Shown: piece by piece, positions 37,417-47,296 of the stretch | Layout of the letters: each line of letters begins with the position of its first letter | How positions within the stretch are numbered: the stretch's first letter is position 1 | NCBI RefSeq assembly: GCF_000015665.1 | Contig: NC_008817.1 | Location: 248,001 to 312,000 of the forward strand | Direction of reading: 5' to 3' | Source: Prochlorococcus marinus str. MIT 9515 | GTDB lineage: Bacteria > Cyanobacteriota > Cyanobacteriia > PCC-6307 > Cyanobiaceae | DNA: 64,000 nucleotides | Translations under genes and position numbers: made by a program | Notes under the pieces: generated by a model | Databases searched by the model: none | What the model was told of the DNA's origin: nothing | Seen by the model: the letters and a program-made list of their open reading frames with translations, nothing else

Positions 37417-38841
37417 TCAATAATTGCGTTTTTTGATTAACCACTTTGCGATTTGAAGTGTAGCCATACAGTCATCTCTATTGTATTGAATAATCTTTTT
37501 TAAAAAAAGATCATTCAAAGTATTTTTGTATTGTATCCACCAATATAAAGCTTTTGATCCACTTACATTTTTTTGTCTCCATTTGAATCCCATCCAATTG
37601 GCAACTGTTTTTAAACTATAGTTTCTAATCGGTAATATCCATGAACCTCTAACTATTAAGTGCAAGTCTATGAATCGGGACTTAAGGATCTCAATTTCTT
37701 TTACATCAAGATTTAATTGCCTTGCTAATTTTAATATTGCTATTTTCTCAGTTTCTCCATAATGTAAAACTGGCCAGGATTTTTCAGACAAAAGTTTCTG
37801 AATAATTTCTTGATTTGATTTTTTGCAATTTTTTTTGAGGTTTAATATTGGATCATAAAAATCATCTTTAACATTTTCAAATAAATTATTTACTTTTAAA
37901 AATCCATATAAAAAATCATGCTTCTCATCCGGATTTGACTCAATATCAAACATAAAGAATCCTGAATCTTTTTTTGATAAAAGAGAAGATAAGTTATCAC
38001 TTTCAAAAATTCGAATTGGTGTTCCTGATAAATATGCTTTTGATTGATTTATAAACTTTGAAGCTTTTTCAAACTTTTGATCTTTGAATTGATTCAGTTT
38101 TTCTCCTAAATCTATTTCTCGAGCAGTAGCAAGTTCTTTAATATTAGAGATCCCACTTTTATGGAGAAGGAAAGCAGTTTTAGAACCGATACCGTCTATA
38201 TCAGTTAAATATCCATTATCTTTTGCTTCGGTATCGCAAAACTTCTGCCATGAACATATCGTACATTTTTTTCTGTCTTCAGTAATATCCGGAATAGATC
38301 TTTTTAGAGTTTCGTTTAAATTTAAAAAGGTACTTAATACTTTTTTTCTTAATCGTTGGTTTAAATCAATTCTTTCAATATTAATTTGATTTGAATAATT
38401 TGAAATTACTAATCCCGCCTCAATTTTTGATTCTTGAAAGGGTTCTAATAAAATCGAACAAAAGGCTAAATCAAATAGATGCTCTTTTGTTGTTCTATGG
38501 CCTAACTTATACATAACAGGAATATATTTGTAATCTCCCCATTTGCTATGTCCAACTACTTTTTTAAGTAATTGAGGTTGGATTTCTGCATTTATGTTGT
38601 TGGTTAATTTTGATCTCGCTTTTAATCCAATTACTCCGCGTGAACCCTTCTTACATGCTTTTGTTCCGGTATATAAATCTCCATTACTTATTTTATAAAA
38701 GTTTTTGTATCTATTAATTATTTCTATAGATAGATGTGGTGACCAAATTTTATGCAACTTATTGCCCTGATAATCAAGCCAAGCTTTTCTCTTGCATCTA
38801 ATAAAACTTTTTAAATAAAGATTATTCAAATTTTTTTGCAA
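37417..38841 (-). CDS. TM0106-type RecB-like nuclease with HhH and exonuclease domains
   Basis: 474 residues, three parts. Residues about 1-205 form a RecB/Cas4-like PD-(D/E)XK domain flanked by four Cys (Cys16, Cys193, Cys196, Cys202) that suit a 4Fe-4S cluster. Residues about 213-240 carry a helix-hairpin-helix (DIDGIGSKTAFLLHKSGI). Residues about 293-470 form an RNase H-like 3'-5' exonuclease fold with FMFDIESNPD and a final YNRDDCMAT. Families of this build are called TM0106; no biological role is established. It likely acts on nucleic acid. No cas genes or repair partners adjoin it. Confidence 0.85.
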   Translation of the reverse strand: MQKNLNNLYLKSFIRCKRKAWLDYQGNKLHKIWSPHLSIEIINRYKNFYKISNGDLYTGTKACKKGSRGVIGLKARSKLTNNINAEIQPQLLKKVVGHSKWGDYKYIPVMYKLGHRTTKEHLFDLAFCSILLEPFQESKIEAGLVISNYSNQINIERIDLNQRLRKKVLSTFLNLNETLKRSIPDITEDRKKCTICSWQKFCDTEAKDNGYLTDIDGIGSKTAFLLHKSGISNIKELATAREIDLGEKLNQFKDQKFEKASKFINQSKAYLSGTPIRIFESDNLSSLLSKKDSGFFMFDIESNPDEKHDFLYGFLKVNNLFENVKDDFYDPILNLKKNCKKSNQEIIQKLLSEKSWPVLHYGETEKIAILKLARQLNLDVKEIEILKSRFIDLHLIVRGSWILPIRNYSLKTVANWMGFKWRQKNVSGSKALYWWIQYKNTLNDLFLKKIIQYNRDDCMATLQIAKWLIKKRNY

Positions 38842-38910
38842 AGGCAGTTTAAATTTTTACTTATATAAATTAATATAGATAATTATTGGAAATCAAGGAA
38901 CTTTTTAACT

Positions 38911-40371
38911 TTGTCTGAAAATGAACTAGATAAAATAAAATTCGGAACTGATGGATGGAGAGGAATAATTGGATTTGATTTCAATTTGTCAAATCTCTCT
39001 AGGGTAGTTGTTGCTTCATGTCAAGAATTAGATTATCAATACTTCGATGAAACTAAATCTAAAAAAATACTCATAGGTTACGATCGTAGATTCATGGCAA
39101 GTGAGTTTGCAAATGAGATAGCCTCTTATGTGAAGGGATGTGGTTTTGAACCTGTGTTATCCCATACTTATGTTCCAACACCTGCCTGTAGTTTATATGC
39201 CAAACATAATATGTTTTTAGGTTGTTTGGTAATTACAGCAAGTCATAATCCATATAATTGGCTAGGCCTAAAGATTAAGAGTTTTAAGGGATGCTCTGTA
39301 GATGAATCTTTTACAAAGGAAGTTGAAAAAAGGCTGCTTCTTGAAAACTCAATTGAAAGATTAGAAGGCCCATATGACAAAGTTGATATTAAGAAGTTTC
39401 ATTTAGATCAGATTAAATCAAATTTTAATATTGATTTTATTGTAAATAATTTAAAGAAAATGAATCTGCATATTTTTGTTGATTCGATGCATGGTTCGGC
39501 TGCAAATTGTATTAGCCAGATATTTGATAGTTATGATTCAAATATCTTCACTGAAATTAGAGCTAATTATGATCCCTTATTTGGAGGTAATCCTCCAGAA
39601 CCACTTCTAAAATATTTAGAAAATTTATCTGAAATTTTAATAACAAATTCTAAAAAAGGTATTAAAACTCTTGGAATAATTTTTGATGGAGATGGCGATA
39701 GGATTGCTGTAATTGATGAAAAAGGAAGATTTTGTAGTACGCAAGTTTTATTACCTTTTTTTATAAGTTACTTGGGCGAAAAGAATAAGAATTTATTTCC
39801 AGTACTTAAAACTGTTAGTGGTTCAGACATTATTGGTAATATCGCAAAAAATCAAAATCGAGAGGTTGTTGAATTACCTGTAGGTTTTAAATATATTGCA
39901 AAAAAAATGATTAACGAAGAAATATTTATTGGAGGAGAAGAATCAGGAGGGGTAGGCTTTGGAGACTTTATGCCAGAGAGAGATGCGTTATATGCGGCTA
40001 TGGTTTTATTAAATGGAATCGCAGAAAAATCGAAATATCTTTGTGAAACTTTAGATGAAATTCAACAAAAATTTGGACCAAGTTTTTATAGAAGAATTGA
40101 TATTAAATTTCCAAATCAGTCAGAAAAAGAAATTTTTAAAAAATTTATTAATAATAATATTCCTTCAGAAATATGTGGACATAAGATTATTAGTATCTCC
40201 CATGTCGACGGTATAAAATTGAGGCTTGATAATAATTTCTGGCTATTATTTAGGTTTTCAGGAACAGAGCCTCTTTTAAGATTATATTGTGAGGCTACAT
40301 CTGAATATGATTTAAATGAGGTTTTGCAATGGAGTCAAAAATTCATAAACAGAGTTAAACAAAATCAATGA
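38911..40371 (+). CDS. phosphoglucomutase/phosphomannomutase family protein
   Basis: 486 residues from TTG 38911. KFGTDGWRGIIG at the N-terminus, phosphoserine loop LVITASHNPYNWLGLK, metal loop IIFDGDGDRI, sugar loop IGGEESGG and phosphate site RFSGTEPLLRL. It is the second phosphohexomutase after glmM. The GTDGWRG and EESGG motifs point to glucose- or mannose-phosphate use, supplying glycogen or sugar nucleotides. rdgB overlaps its 3' end by 4 bp. Confidence 0.93.
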   Translation: MSENELDKIKFGTDGWRGIIGFDFNLSNLSRVVVASCQELDYQYFDETKSKKILIGYDRRFMASEFANEIASYVKGCGFEPVLSHTYVPTPACSLYAKHNMFLGCLVITASHNPYNWLGLKIKSFKGCSVDESFTKEVEKRLLLENSIERLEGPYDKVDIKKFHLDQIKSNFNIDFIVNNLKKMNLHIFVDSMHGSAANCISQIFDSYDSNIFTEIRANYDPLFGGNPPEPLLKYLENLSEILITNSKKGIKTLGIIFDGDGDRIAVIDEKGRFCSTQVLLPFFISYLGEKNKNLFPVLKTVSGSDIIGNIAKNQNREVVELPVGFKYIAKKMINEEIFIGGEESGGVGFGDFMPERDALYAAMVLLNGIAEKSKYLCETLDEIQQKFGPSFYRRIDIKFPNQSEKEIFKKFINNNIPSEICGHKIISISHVDGIKLRLDNNFWLLFRFSGTEPLLRLYCEATSEYDLNEVLQWSQKFINRVKQNQ

Positions 40372-40943
40372 AAATTTTATATTTAGCAAGCAAAAACTTT
40401 GGAAAAATTAAAGAATATAAAAAATTACTATCAAATGTAAATTGTCAATTATTGCTTCAACCAGAATCAATAGAAGTTGAAGAAAATGGCAATACATTTA
40501 GGGAGAATGCAATTAAAAAAGCATGTGAAGTTTCTAAAAAGACAGGAAACTATGCAATAGCAGATGATTCGGGAATATGTATTGATGCTTTGGACGGGAA
40601 GCCAGGCATTTACTCATCGCGATATGCAGAAAATGATCAAAGAAGAATAGAAAGAGTTTTAAAAGAACTTGATGGAGAAAAAAATCGATGTGCTTTTTTC
40701 ATAGCAAATGTTTGTGTTTGCAGTCCAAGTGGGGATTTAATATTAGAATCGGAAGCTAAATGTTTCGGCAATATTATTGAAAAACCCAGAGGAAATAGTG
40801 GCTTTGGATATGATCCTATTTTTGAAGAGGTGTCAAGTCGATTAACTTTCGCTGAGATGAATAATGAATTAAAAGATGAATGTAGTCATCGTGGCAAAGC
40901 ATTAAAAAAAATTATTCCTCAATTGTTAGAAATATTTGCATAA
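40368..40943 (+). CDS. rdgB: inosine/xanthosine triphosphate pyrophosphatase
   Basis: HAM1/RdgB house-cleaning enzyme that removes ITP, dITP and XTP. 191 residues. Motifs: LASKNFGKIKEYKKLL, ADDSGICIDALDGKPGIYSSRYA, and GNSGFGYDPIFEE with SHRGKALKK at the end. It starts inside the phosphohexomutase stop (ATGA), so the two are translationally coupled. Confidence 0.95.
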   Translation: MKILYLASKNFGKIKEYKKLLSNVNCQLLLQPESIEVEENGNTFRENAIKKACEVSKKTGNYAIADDSGICIDALDGKPGIYSSRYAENDQRRIERVLKELDGEKNRCAFFIANVCVCSPSGDLILESEAKCFGNIIEKPRGNSGFGYDPIFEEVSSRLTFAEMNNELKDECSHRGKALKKIIPQLLEIFA

Positions 40944-42431
40944 TTAATTATTAACCCAAGATCCATGCAGGCCATGTGGAATTGATATCGGAAGCTCATA
41001 AATAGCTAATTCTTTTAAATCATTGGCATCTAATATCACAAGATCACTTCCTCTTCTACTACCATTCCATATCAGAACAAATAAGTAACCGTCATCTTCT
41101 TTATTTGATATTTGTGATGGGACCATTATTGGTTCACTAACGAATCCACTAGGTGCTGCTGACCAATAAATTTCCTCTTTGGTAGTCAAATTAATTTTCT
41201 TTATAGCCTGTAGAGGAGCATTTCCTGTCTTCTTATCAGTACAAGCCATCCATGAATGAGTCGCTTTTAATCCTAAGAATTTGGGATTAACAGTAGCGAA
41301 TTCGCAAGTTTGTGTACTTAAAGTTTCAAATTGAGACTTTTTCCCTTTAAGGTCGATAATAGATCTTTTTAAATTCCCAGCTGGATATTGATCAAAATCA
41401 ATATCCCTAAAATTTTCGTCTGGACCAACAGAAGGGAAATCATCATAAAAAATACTATCTAAAATTATGTTTGAATCCTTTTCGAATGCATTAACATGAT
41501 GAAAAACAAATCCCTCTGGGGCATCTATAGTTATTGATGGTTGCCCCTTAAATAAACCGCTTTCCCTTGGGATTATAAAAAATTTTGCTTTTTTATTGGG
41601 ATTTGATTTCAAACATTGAGCGGCTCCTTTTTGGCCCATCACAAATGGCAGTGGGTTGAAGTCGATAGCATTCTGTAAAAATATTGCCCAATTGGTTGTA
41701 ATTGCGAAATCATGAAGGAATGCAAAACCATTAAATGTATCTTTCCTGTCAAATATCAATTCACCAGAATTTTCACCAGCATTTGAAAATTCCATTAATC
41801 TAATAGTGCTTTTTGGCCCGGTTTGTACTCCAAAAGTCACCATGACTTCAGAGGAATAATTTGAATTGAAATCTGCTTTTGGATGAGCACTAAAAGCTTC
41901 ATTGGCTTTTAAAACCCCATTCAAAGTTGTTAATCCTTTTGTATCTAGATTACTTGGTTCTAAGGCATGTGGACCTGCTGCTTCCCATAGTGCGAGAACT
42001 TCATTACCTAGTTTTACAACGTGTGTATTAGCAATATTTTTGAATTTTAAATCCAGAGCATTATTTAATATGCCCCCACTTTTTTGAGTACCAAAAACGC
42101 CTCTATAAACAAATTTATTAATCTTTGTTTCCTCTATATAACCTTTTGTTCTCACAAACTTATTTGTTAATGATGGTTTCCCATTCTTAAAGTTAATTGC
42201 AGTGATCATGCCATCTCCATCGAATGGATGATGAACCCATTGACCTCCTCTCTCTAATATGCCGGGCCCGTTTCTAAGCAAAGTTCCGTTTAATTCAACA
42301 ATATTTTCGCCTTTAGTAATCTTTAATGATTCATTTGTTAATTCTGTTTCAACATTTTTATATGCGCTAGACCAATCTTCTTTATTAAAAGCTTGATTAG
42401 TCTTAATTTGTTTGTCTTGAATATAAGTCAC
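40944..42431 (-). CDS. carotenoid cleavage oxygenase (apocarotenoid oxygenase family)
   Basis: 495 residues of the seven-bladed RPE65/ACO family. The four iron-binding His motifs are visible: AFSAHPKAD, FAFLHDFAIT, FVFHHVNAFE, and IPHGLHGSW near the C-terminus. GTLLRNGPGILERGG is the usual first-strand signature. It probably cleaves an apocarotenoid; substrate and product (retinal or other) are unknown. It is followed upstream on the same strand by hisB and fabI, with no obvious pathway link. Confidence 0.92.
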   Translation of the reverse strand: MTYIQDKQIKTNQAFNKEDWSSAYKNVETELTNESLKITKGENIVELNGTLLRNGPGILERGGQWVHHPFDGDGMITAINFKNGKPSLTNKFVRTKGYIEETKINKFVYRGVFGTQKSGGILNNALDLKFKNIANTHVVKLGNEVLALWEAAGPHALEPSNLDTKGLTTLNGVLKANEAFSAHPKADFNSNYSSEVMVTFGVQTGPKSTIRLMEFSNAGENSGELIFDRKDTFNGFAFLHDFAITTNWAIFLQNAIDFNPLPFVMGQKGAAQCLKSNPNKKAKFFIIPRESGLFKGQPSITIDAPEGFVFHHVNAFEKDSNIILDSIFYDDFPSVGPDENFRDIDFDQYPAGNLKRSIIDLKGKKSQFETLSTQTCEFATVNPKFLGLKATHSWMACTDKKTGNAPLQAIKKINLTTKEEIYWSAAPSGFVSEPIMVPSQISNKEDDGYLFVLIWNGSRRGSDLVILDANDLKELAIYELPISIPHGLHGSWVNN

Positions 42432-42511
42432 TTTAAAGTTTTATTTTTATTTATTTTCGCCAAAAATCTATAAAATTGTGGCTTATTAAAAAAAATACTT
42501 AAATTGTATAG

Positions 42512-43117
42512 CTAATCAATTTCTAGCATTCCTTTACTACTAGGGATAGTTCCGGATCTCCTTAAATCTATTTCAGTAGCCATTCTCATTGATCTTGAAA
42601 AGGCTTTAAAACATGCCTCAACTATATGATGAGAATTTCTCCCTTCTATTTGGTTGATATGAAGGGTTATTCCACTACTGTTAACAAAAGCTATAAAAAA
42701 TTCTCTTACTAATTCAGTATCATAATTTCCTATTCTTGGTGCTTTCAATTTGAGACCATAAGATAAATGAGGCCTTCCTGAACAATCTAAGGTCACTTGA
42801 ACTAAAGCCTCATCTAAAGGTGCAAAAAAATGCCCAAATCTGTTTATCCCCTTTCTTTCTCCAAGGGCTTTGGTAAATGCTTTACCAAGGGCAATTCCGA
42901 CATCCTCATTTGTATGATGATCATCAATGTGTGTATCTCCTATAGCTCTTATTTTTAAATCAAATAATCCGTGACTTGATATTTGATGAAGCATATGATC
43001 TAAGAAGGGTATCCCTGTATCAATTTCTGAAATTCCGTTGCCATCTATATTAATAAAAATACTAATATCTGTTTCATTTGTTTTTCTTTTAATTTCAGCT
43101 TGTCTTGAGGATGACAT
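42512..43117 (-). CDS. hisB: imidazoleglycerol-phosphate dehydratase
   Basis: Sixth step of histidine synthesis. 201 residues, the monofunctional form. The manganese-binding motifs [15 protein letters not shown] and [16 protein letters not shown] are both present. It lies 21 bp downstream of fabI on the same strand. Confidence 0.96.
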   Translation of the reverse strand: MSSSRQAEIKRKTNETDISIFINIDGNGISEIDTGIPFLDHMLHQISSHGLFDLKIRAIGDTHIDDHHTNEDVGIALGKAFTKALGERKGINRFGHFFAPLDEALVQVTLDCSGRPHLSYGLKLKAPRIGNYDTELVREFFIAFVNSSGITLHINQIEGRNSHHIVEACFKAFSRSMRMATEIDLRRSGTIPSSKGMLEID

Positions 43118-43138
43118 TTTAGTTTTTAAAATTTTAAT

Positions 43139-43921
43139 TTACATTCCATTAATGCAATAACCTGCATCAACATAAATAGTTTGGCCTGATATACCACTTG
43201 CAAGATCACTCAAAAGAAAAGCAGCCGTATTACCTACTTCTGTTTGAGTAACTGTTCTGCGTAAGGGGGCTTTTTCTTCAACATTATGTATCATATCTAA
43301 AATGCCACCTATTGCAGAACTGGCAAGTGTTCTGATTGGGCCAGCACTTATTGCATTTACTCTTACTTGCCTTTCAGGACCAAGTTCTGCAGAAAGGTAC
43401 CTCACAGACGCTTCAAGAGCTGCTTTGGCTACTCCCATCACATTGTAATTGGGTATGGCTCTTTCAGATCCTAAATAAGTTAAAGAAACGACCCCGGCAC
43501 CATCACTGAATAGTGGTTTTGCTGCCTTACATAGAGGTGCTAAAGAATAAGCACTAATATTTAAAGCTCTATCAAAACCTTCGGATGAAGTCGCACTATA
43601 ATCTCCGATTAATTCATCACGGCCAGCGAATGCAAGACAATGAACTAACCCATCAATTTGCCCCCAATTATTTTTAATATTTTCAAAAATTTCTTCAATT
43701 TGAGAAGGATTCTGCACATCAAGCGGGAGGAATAGTGATGGCTTTAAATCTTTCGTTAACTCTCTAACTTTAGACTCAAATCTCCCTTTTTCATCTGGCA
43801 AATATGTAATTCCTAGTTCAGCGCCAGCTTTTGAAAGTTGCTGAGCTATACCCCATGCTATTGAACGATTGTTGGCAATTCCAGTAACTAGAATTTTTTT
43901 GCCAGTTAAATTTAGAAGCAT
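43139..43921 (-). CDS. fabI: enoyl-[acyl-carrier-protein] reductase
   Basis: Last step of fatty acid elongation, NADH-dependent. 260 residues of the SDR fold. Has VTGIANNRSIAWGIA at the nucleotide site, the catalytic YNVMGVAKAALE (Tyr-X6-Lys), and VNAISAGPIRTLA. All are typical of FabI rather than FabL or FabV. Confidence 0.96.
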   Translation of the reverse strand: MLLNLTGKKILVTGIANNRSIAWGIAQQLSKAGAELGITYLPDEKGRFESKVRELTKDLKPSLFLPLDVQNPSQIEEIFENIKNNWGQIDGLVHCLAFAGRDELIGDYSATSSEGFDRALNISAYSLAPLCKAAKPLFSDGAGVVSLTYLGSERAIPNYNVMGVAKAALEASVRYLSAELGPERQVRVNAISAGPIRTLASSAIGGILDMIHNVEEKAPLRRTVTQTEVGNTAAFLLSDLASGISGQTIYVDAGYCINGM

Positions 43922-44022
43922 TTTATTTATTATTTATATAATTCTCCTACAAAAAGTACACTTCTTTGCGTATTACTGCAAAATATACAATAATTTTCAA
44001 CTATAAGAAATATTTTTTAAGC

Positions 44023-44616
44023 ATGGTTAAAACAAATTCAATGTATTTGGAATTAGGGACTCAATTACCTTTTTTCGAAATGATTAATGTCAATTCATCT
44101 AATCAAGAAAAATATAATTTTTCAAGACTGGATAATAGACATTTACTATTAATGTTTATTTGCGCCCATTGCCCTTTTGTAAAATATATTGAAAATCATA
44201 TTTCAGTTTTAAGCGCTGATATTGAGGATCAAGTTCAAACTATTGCAATTTCAAGTAATGATATTGTTACTCATCCTTCTGATTCTCCAGAGAATTTAAG
44301 AAATCAAGCTAAATTGCAAGGCTGGACTTTTCCTTATCTGTATGATGAAAGGCAAGTTTTTGCCAAAAAATTAAAGGCTGCATGCACGCCTGATTTCTAT
44401 CTTTTTTCAAATGCTGGGAATAAAAAATTCCCCCTTTTTTATCATGGACAACTTGATAGTAGTAGACCTAGTAATGATATTCCCATTACAGGAGAAGATT
44501 TACGAGCCGCGGTTCAAGAATTAAATAAAAATAGTAATTATCCTAACCCTCAACAACCATCGCTTGGATGTAATATTAAATGGACTCCAGGTGGAGAACC
44601 TGATTGGTTTAAATAA
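44023..44616 (+). CDS. thioredoxin-like / AhpC-TSA domain protein
   Basis: 197 residues from ATG 44023; an in-frame extension to 43966 has no family features. The thioredoxin-like fold has the redox motif FICAHCPFVKYIE (CxxC-type), IAISSNDIVTHPSDSPENL, and the cis-Pro region KAACTPDFYLF. It is of the peroxiredoxin-like/alkyl hydroperoxide reductase superfamily with CAHC. The physiological partner is unknown. Confidence 0.85.
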   Translation: MVKTNSMYLELGTQLPFFEMINVNSSNQEKYNFSRLDNRHLLLMFICAHCPFVKYIENHISVLSADIEDQVQTIAISSNDIVTHPSDSPENLRNQAKLQGWTFPYLYDERQVFAKKLKAACTPDFYLFSNAGNKKFPLFYHGQLDSSRPSNDIPITGEDLRAAVQELNKNSNYPNPQQPSLGCNIKWTPGGEPDWFK

Positions 44617-44660
44617 AGTAAACATAATGTTCTTCCCAGAGAAAAGCCTTTAAAGCTAAT

Positions 44661-45875
44661 ATGATTAATATGCAAATCCCTCCATTTACCTTAGAAAGAC
44701 AGTTCAAAGAAATTGGCTCTGATATCGAAGATGCTGTTTTGAAAGTTCTTAAAGGTGGACAATATGTAGGCGGTCATGAGATTTCTAGATTTGAAGAGAA
44801 TTTCGCATCTCTTATTGGAGTAAATCATGCTATTGGGTGTAATAGTGGAACTGATGCATTAATACTTGCTTTACGTGCTTTAGACATTGGAGAGGGGGAT
44901 GAAGTAATTACTTCATCTTTTAGTTTTTTCGCTACTGCTGAAGCTATCAGTGCAGTAGGAGCCAATCCTGTTTTGGTAGATATTAATCCAACTAATTATT
45001 TAATTAATATTGATTTAATTGAAAGAGAAATAAACTCTAATACCAAAGCAATTATGCCAGTCCATTTATTTGGTAATGCTGTAAATATGAAATCAATAAA
45101 AGTATTAGCTAAAAAATATGATTTAAAAATAATTGAGGATTGTGCTCAAGCAACTTGTACTTTATGGGGTAATTCTAAGGTAGGTAGTATTGGAGACATT
45201 GGATGCTTTAGCTTTTTCCCAACTAAGAACTTAGGGGCTGCTGGAGATGGTGGTGCAGTTACAACCTCAGATTACAATATTGCTAGAAAAGTAAGAGAGT
45301 TGGCAGTTCATGGAAGTCCTAAAAGATATCACCATACTCAAATAGGATATAATAGTAGGCTCGATACTCTACAAGCAGCGGTCTTAAATATCAAACTAAA
45401 ATCCCTATCAAAATGGATCAGTAATCGTCAAAAAATAGCCAATAATTATTTTGAATTATTAGAAGAAAATAGTTTTCTTCACTTCCCTATGATTGATTTT
45501 GACTCTATTTCGCATTCTTGGAATCAATTTGTGATCAGATTAAAAAATTATAATTATGATATAAACAATAATTACTCAAATTTATTTGAAACTGATTTCA
45601 ATAAAAATAATTCTTTGAGAAATTTATTGAAACTCAGACTTTCCGAGAAAGGAATTAATTCAATTATTTATTATCCGATTCCAATACATGCACAAATAGC
45701 ATACAAAAATATAAATTTCTCTAGAGAAAAACTTATTAATACAGAGATAGTTTGCACTGAAGTACTTAGTCTTCCAATGTATCCGGAAATTTCTTATGAA
45801 GAACAAGTTTATGTATCTAAAAACTTTAATATTATTTTAAAAAAATGTATTGACGAACTTCAAATATGTGCGTAA
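44661..45875 (+). CDS. DegT/DnrJ/EryC1/StrS family PLP aminotransferase
   Basis: 404 residues. GVNHAIGCNSGTDALILALRA is the PLP phosphate site, EDCAQATCTLW carries the Asp, and FFPTKNLGAAGDGG carries the catalytic Lys. The family mostly aminates keto sugars for cell-surface glycans, but this gene is isolated from other sugar genes. A second ATG at 44670 could be the start. Its end overlaps the convergent photolyase by 16 bp. Confidence 0.9.
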   Translation: MINMQIPPFTLERQFKEIGSDIEDAVLKVLKGGQYVGGHEISRFEENFASLIGVNHAIGCNSGTDALILALRALDIGEGDEVITSSFSFFATAEAISAVGANPVLVDINPTNYLINIDLIEREINSNTKAIMPVHLFGNAVNMKSIKVLAKKYDLKIIEDCAQATCTLWGNSKVGSIGDIGCFSFFPTKNLGAAGDGGAVTTSDYNIARKVRELAVHGSPKRYHHTQIGYNSRLDTLQAAVLNIKLKSLSKWISNRQKIANNYFELLEENSFLHFPMIDFDSISHSWNQFVIRLKNYNYDINNNYSNLFETDFNKNNSLRNLLKLRLSEKGINSIIYYPIPIHAQIAYKNINFSREKLINTEIVCTEVLSLPMYPEISYEEQVYVSKNFNIILKKCIDELQICA

Positions 45876-47296
45876 AGATCTTTAAAAAGTCTTTGCTGAG
45901 TATTGTGATTAACTATAGCTCCATAATAATTATTTTTTTCCAAATCAGAAATCTCACCATTTAGGATATCTTTATTAGGTACTTTAGATAATTCTGGAAT
46001 CCAGAATTTAATATATTTGCAAATAGGATCGAATTTTTTAGTTTGAGTATATGGATTAAAAATTCTTAATGGCTTTGGATCCATGCCACTACTTGCACTC
46101 CATTGCCAACCTCCATTATTTGCGGCTAAGTCTCCATCCACCAATACCTTCATAAATTTTTCTTCACCCATTTGCCAATTGCAAATAAGATCTTTTACGA
46201 GAAATGAAGCAACTATCATTCGACATCTATTATGCATCCAGCCTGTACTATTAAGTTGTCTCATTGCTGCATCGATAATAGGAACTCCAGTTTCTCCATT
46301 GCTCCATCGATCAAACCATTCATGATTATTTTGCCAAGGAAAATGATCCCATTTTTTTCTGTAAGGTCCTTTTTCTAATTCTGGAAAATGGAATAAGCAA
46401 TGTTGATAGAATTCTCTCCAAACTAGTTCTTTTTGCCAAGTTTCTATTGATATTTTATTATGGTTATTTTTATTTTTTAAGTCAGTAAACAAGGTTGAAT
46501 TCCAGACTTTTCTTATACTTATTGTCCCAAATCTCAATGATGCACTTAGGAATGATGTTCCGTTTTGATCAGGAAAGTCTCTTGAAGATGCGTATGATCC
46601 AATTTTATCTTGGTTAATAAATTGGTCTAATAATTTTTCTGCAGCTATTTCTCCTGGTTTGCAAGGACATAAATTAATACCATCAAAATTTACTTTTTTT
46701 ATAAATTTCTCTAATATTAATCTTGAACTATCAATTTTTTGACTTTCTTTAATCCCTATTTCTAAATCCTTTAATTTACCAATATTATTAAGATTTTTTT
46801 TCGAAGTGAGTAATTGTAGTTTTGACTTTAATTTTTTGTAAAACGGACCATAAACTGTATATGGTTTGTTACTTCCAGTATGAATTTGAGAAGGTTCTAA
46901 TAATAAGTGATCCCATAATTCTATAATCTCAATTTTAAACTTTTTTAAAGTATTTTTAATTTCTAAATCACGATTAATTTCATAAGGTTCTATTGCTTTA
47001 TTCCAAGCAACAAATTTAGCATCAATTAATTGAGCCAATTTAGGTATGAGAGTTAATGGATTACCTTCATCTATAATCATTCGACTACCAAGGGTTTCCC
47101 AATTTCTGCTTAATTCTTGCAATGAATTTCCAAGAAACCATGCTCTAGAATTCGCATTAAAGTCTTGAGAATAATTTTGATCAAAAATATATGTTGAAGT
47201 AATAGCATTTGATAAAGAAAATGCTTTTGACAAAGCGTTATTGTCATAAATTCGAAGATCTTTTCTATGCCAAAAAAGTATTCTGGGATTATTCAT
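45860..47296 (-). CDS. phr: deoxyribodipyrimidine photolyase (CPD photolyase)
   Basis: Repairs UV pyrimidine dimers using blue light and FAD. 478 residues, class I. The N-terminal Rossmann domain begins RILFWHRKDLRIYDNNALSKA. FAD-domain motifs include WQKELVWREFYQH, MRQLNSTGWMHNRCRM and DGDLAANNGGWQWSASSG. Presence of phr fits a surface, high-light ecotype. Confidence 0.95.
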   Translation of the reverse strand: MNNPRILFWHRKDLRIYDNNALSKAFSLSNAITSTYIFDQNYSQDFNANSRAWFLGNSLQELSRNWETLGSRMIIDEGNPLTLIPKLAQLIDAKFVAWNKAIEPYEINRDLEIKNTLKKFKIEIIELWDHLLLEPSQIHTGSNKPYTVYGPFYKKLKSKLQLLTSKKNLNNIGKLKDLEIGIKESQKIDSSRLILEKFIKKVNFDGINLCPCKPGEIAAEKLLDQFINQDKIGSYASSRDFPDQNGTSFLSASLRFGTISIRKVWNSTLFTDLKNKNNHNKISIETWQKELVWREFYQHCLFHFPELEKGPYRKKWDHFPWQNNHEWFDRWSNGETGVPIIDAAMRQLNSTGWMHNRCRMIVASFLVKDLICNWQMGEEKFMKVLVDGDLAANNGGWQWSASSGMDPKPLRIFNPYTQTKKFDPICKYIKFWIPELSKVPNKDILNGEISDLEKNNYYGAIVNHNTQQRLFKDLYAHI

